Shown here piece by piece: positions 7,125 to 8,661 of a DNA stretch of 8,661 nucleotides (the stretch's first letter is position 1; every line of letters begins with the position of its first letter). The notes under the pieces are model-generated. The model did not search any database. It was not told the origin of the DNA and was given only the letters and a program-made list of their open reading frames with translations. The position numbers and the translations under genes were made by a program. The stretch is from Clostridia bacterium (GTDB lineage Bacteria; Bacillota; Clostridia; TANB77; CAG-508): assembly GCA_022791735.1 (NCBI GenBank), contig JAAVZQ010000133.1:1-8661 (forward strand). Direction: 5' to 3'.

Positions 7125-8169
7125 CTATTTAATTAAAGCAACTATAGGGCATGTGCCAAACATTCGGCTATATCCATCATAATACAAAAGTGCATTCTCA
7201 CCACGAACATAGAGCAAACTTGCAGCATGACCATGCGATGGAGAAGCTAACCACCAATAGTAGTTATACCCCGCTGTCATATATATATTATTGGGTCCCG
7301 CTTCTATTGCATTATCTTTAGTATAATATCCATTATTCATATATCCACCATTTGCTCCCACCACATAACCATTAGAACTTTGTATTCCATTTATTAATGC
7401 TGTATCATCTTCTTTATATATATTAAACGATTTCATATACATTTCGACACTTGGAGTTCCTATTGCATACTTAGCCACTCCATCTACTTTATATAATGTC
7501 CATTGTGTAGCATCACATAACCATGCTACACAATGTTCATTAATATTGTCTATGTTACTATATGAGCTGTCTCTCCACTTTGGATTCATCTGCTTCATCA
7601 TCGCTCCATTATCTGTTGGGTTGTAACTTGTATAGTTATCCAGTTGTGTCTTTAATTCACTATCATAATCCCTTTTCAAATATACTGTTCCTACATCATC
7701 TCCAAAGTATCCTTTTCCATTTCCTTGGTCTTCATCATCATAGTAGAATATTCTCCATGTTCCTCCACCTATTGGGTTATAATCTACTTTTTCTCCCAAA
7801 TGTGCTTTCAAACCATCTCTTTCTACTAGTCCTTTTGCTTCTTCTACTGTCCATCCCTCTTCTGGCGGTTCCTCTCCCACTGGTGGTAAAGGTATTGGCG
7901 TTGGTTCTGGGTTATTTCCACCTATATTATAATCTTCTATTTTATTTACTATATCTTGTATATCTTTATCTAAATCATCAAATGTTATTTGTTCTTTTTT
8001 CTGTGCATCTGCATAGTTTACTGCTCCATTTACTGCTGTGTCTATTATTCCACTATTAAATGCTGCATTTATTGTTACTGCTGCTAGTATTACTAGTACT
8101 ATTATTGTTATTATTAATGCTACTAGTGTGATACCGCTTCTCTTGTTTTAGTTTTTGCTCTTTGTTCAT
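7125..8169 (-). CDS. Prepilin-like secreted protein with C-terminal WWLASPS domain, read through a +1 shift at CGG
   Basis: The ATG at 8169 follows AAAGGAG and gives the short charged leader MNKEQKLKQEK. The next codon is CGG (8136-8134). Skipping the C gives GITLVALIITIIVLVILAAV, a prepilin N-terminus: glycine before the cleavage site, then a hydrophobic assembly helix (about residues 13-34). Position 5 after cleavage is Val-Ala instead of the usual Glu, as in many Clostridia prepilin-like proteins. A Pro/Glu-rich hinge (about 85-105) leads to a beta-rich domain containing WRIFYYDD and, near the end, WWLASPS (305-311) and FGTCPIVALIK. This ending resembles the WLASPS...VRPVV ending of the DUF6273-type domain; that assignment is from memory. 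Joined length is 347 aa. Likely role: a surface pseudopilin processed by a prepilin peptidase encoded elsewhere. A GTG at 7880 opens the longest stop-bounded part but lacks the secretion signal. Without the shift only a short leader fused to an Asn/Ser-rich tail is made. Confidence 0.83.
8134..8136 (-). other. +1 frameshift site, pilin (AAG-C-GGT)
   Basis: Zero-frame codon 12 is CGG, followed by T. Dropping the C gives AAG GGT ATC ACA CTA (K-G-I-T-L), the prepilin peptidase recognition site. The glycine decoded at the shift is the residue just before the cleavage point. Confidence 0.8.
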
Positions 8170-8200
8170 CTCTTCCTATCTCCTTTGTATTTTTATATTT

Positions 8201-8261
8201 GGTCTAGCCTACGAAGTTGTGGACGTCTACTACACGTCCCTACACATGTTTAGGTCTTTCC
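8201..8261 (-). promoter_or_regulatory. Structured 5' leader of the pilin gene
   Basis: The roughly 120-nt leader between promoter and start contains two hairpins: GGACGU-loop-ACGUCC (8239-8234 with 8226-8221, perfect 6 bp) and an imperfect stem CCUAAA-CAUG-UGUAGG (8254-8239), which compete for one base. The block is distinctly more GC-rich than its flanks. It could be a cis-acting RNA switch or a stabilising element. It does not match c-di-GMP riboswitch consensus sequences as I know them. Confidence 0.45.
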
Positions 8262-8297
8262 ATTTGTTTTTATAAAACGCATTGTTTTATTGTCTTA

Positions 8298-8326
8298 ATT
8301 TTAGCATTCGTTCAAATGAATGTCAA
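8298..8326 (-). promoter_or_regulatory. Sigma-A promoter of the pilin gene
   Basis: TTGACA (8326-8321), a 17-bp spacer and TAAAAT (8303-8298) form a near-consensus promoter about 130 bp before the pilin start. The spacer holds the inverted repeat CATTC-8 nt-GAATG, a possible operator. Confidence 0.78.
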
Positions 8327-8627
8327 CATTATTTTTAAACAATTGATTAAAACTTGCATATTATCTCTTGTAGATTTTAACCAATACATAAATTAGCTCA
8401 TTTTTACTTTTTATATAGTATTTCCCTATTCTTTGCCTTTTATGTATTTGTATTGTTTTTGTGATAGATTTAGAAGAAGTGGTTCTAGTTTCATAAGTAT
8501 TATTGTTAATACCATTTTTTTGAATATTGTATAATTAAATGCACGATGTAAACATAAAAATATAGACACACAATTAAAAATCAAATAAAATGTTAGTTGC
8601 GAGACTAAACATTGGAGGTTTTTAATT
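8327..8627. other. Intergenic region between divergent genes
   Basis: This AT-rich stretch of about 300 bp has no ORF I can support. A TATAAT at 8530-8535 on the plus strand could be a -10 box for the gene at the right edge, but no good -35 box lies at normal spacing. A small hairpin (TTAGT 8593-8597, ACTAA 8604-8608) lies in the presumed leader just before the ribosome binding site at 8614-8618. A mobile-element end could lie here, but no boundary or target duplication can be seen. Confidence 0.4.
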
Positions 8628-8661
8628 ATGTGTCAAGAACAGTATACCACAAATAAAAGAA
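8628..8661 (+). CDS. Start of a plus-strand gene, possibly IS30-family transposase (partial)
   Basis: TTGGAGG is followed at 9 nt by ATG and eleven codons, MCQEQYTTNKR, running off the window. The short Met-Cys/Ser-Gln-Glu start followed by Thr-Thr-Asn-Lys-Arg resembles N-termini of IS30-family transposases in Clostridia as I remember them. Eleven residues cannot prove this. It is the only plus-strand gene and diverges from the pilin gene. Confidence 0.4.
   Translation, partial: MCQEQYTTNKR

Noticed and set aside
8134..8136. Simple reassignment of CGG to another amino acid.
   Set aside because: A three-base reassignment would keep the reading frame. At all five sites the frame must move by one to recover the protein.
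55..8169. Independent pseudogenes: five genes decaying by frameshift.
   Set aside because: Each gene has one lesion only, always a C before GGN, with full conservation on both sides. Decay would give varied lesions, stops and deletions, and DivIVA and MiaA are poor candidates for joint loss.
8327..8627. CRISPR array or tRNA gene.
   Set aside because: No regularly spaced repeats and no cloverleaf with a TTCRA arm were seen here or elsewhere in the window.

Overview
The window is AT-rich DNA from a low-GC Firmicute, most likely an uncultured member of the Clostridia. The evidence is strong AGGAGG-type ribosome binding sites, AGA as the main arginine codon, DivIVA and SepF side by side, and a Clostridia-style prepilin. 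Seven genes lie on the minus strand. An eighth, on the plus strand, begins at the right edge.

Layout in minus-strand transcription order, right to left. (1) A class III-like prepilin with a C-terminal WWLASPS domain, with its own sigma-A promoter, a structured leader and a terminator. (2) mutL, with its own promoter, then a four-helix membrane protein. (3) A 126-nt inverted-repeat element, then miaA and a HlyD-like adaptor. (4) sepF, with its own promoter, then a hairpin with a T-tract, then divIVA and a strong terminator at the left edge. mutL and miaA serve mismatch repair and tRNA modification. sepF and divIVA serve division and cell-pole organisation. At the far right a plus-strand ORF starts that may be an IS30-type transposase.

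The main observation is that five of the seven complete genes (divIVA, hlyD, miaA, mutL, pilin) are each split by one extra nucleotide. In every case the extra base is a C directly before a GGA or GGT glycine codon, so the zero frame meets CGG there. These five CGGs are the only in-frame CGG codons I found in the window. At least eight other CGG trinucleotides inside the genes lie out of frame, and there the reading frame continues undisturbed. All five sites lie in the first 15% of their genes. Several restore invariant glycines: the MiaA P-loop, the DivIVA GY motif and the prepilin glycine before the cleavage site. The simplest biological reading is that CGG is not read as arginine here and instead causes a +1 shift: either the C is skipped and GGN is read as Gly, or CGGN is read as a four-base Gly codon. 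The main alternative is a systematic sequencing or assembly artefact, which raw reads, genome-wide codon statistics or proteomics would settle. The annotation joins the frames at the CGG sites and treats the genes as intact.
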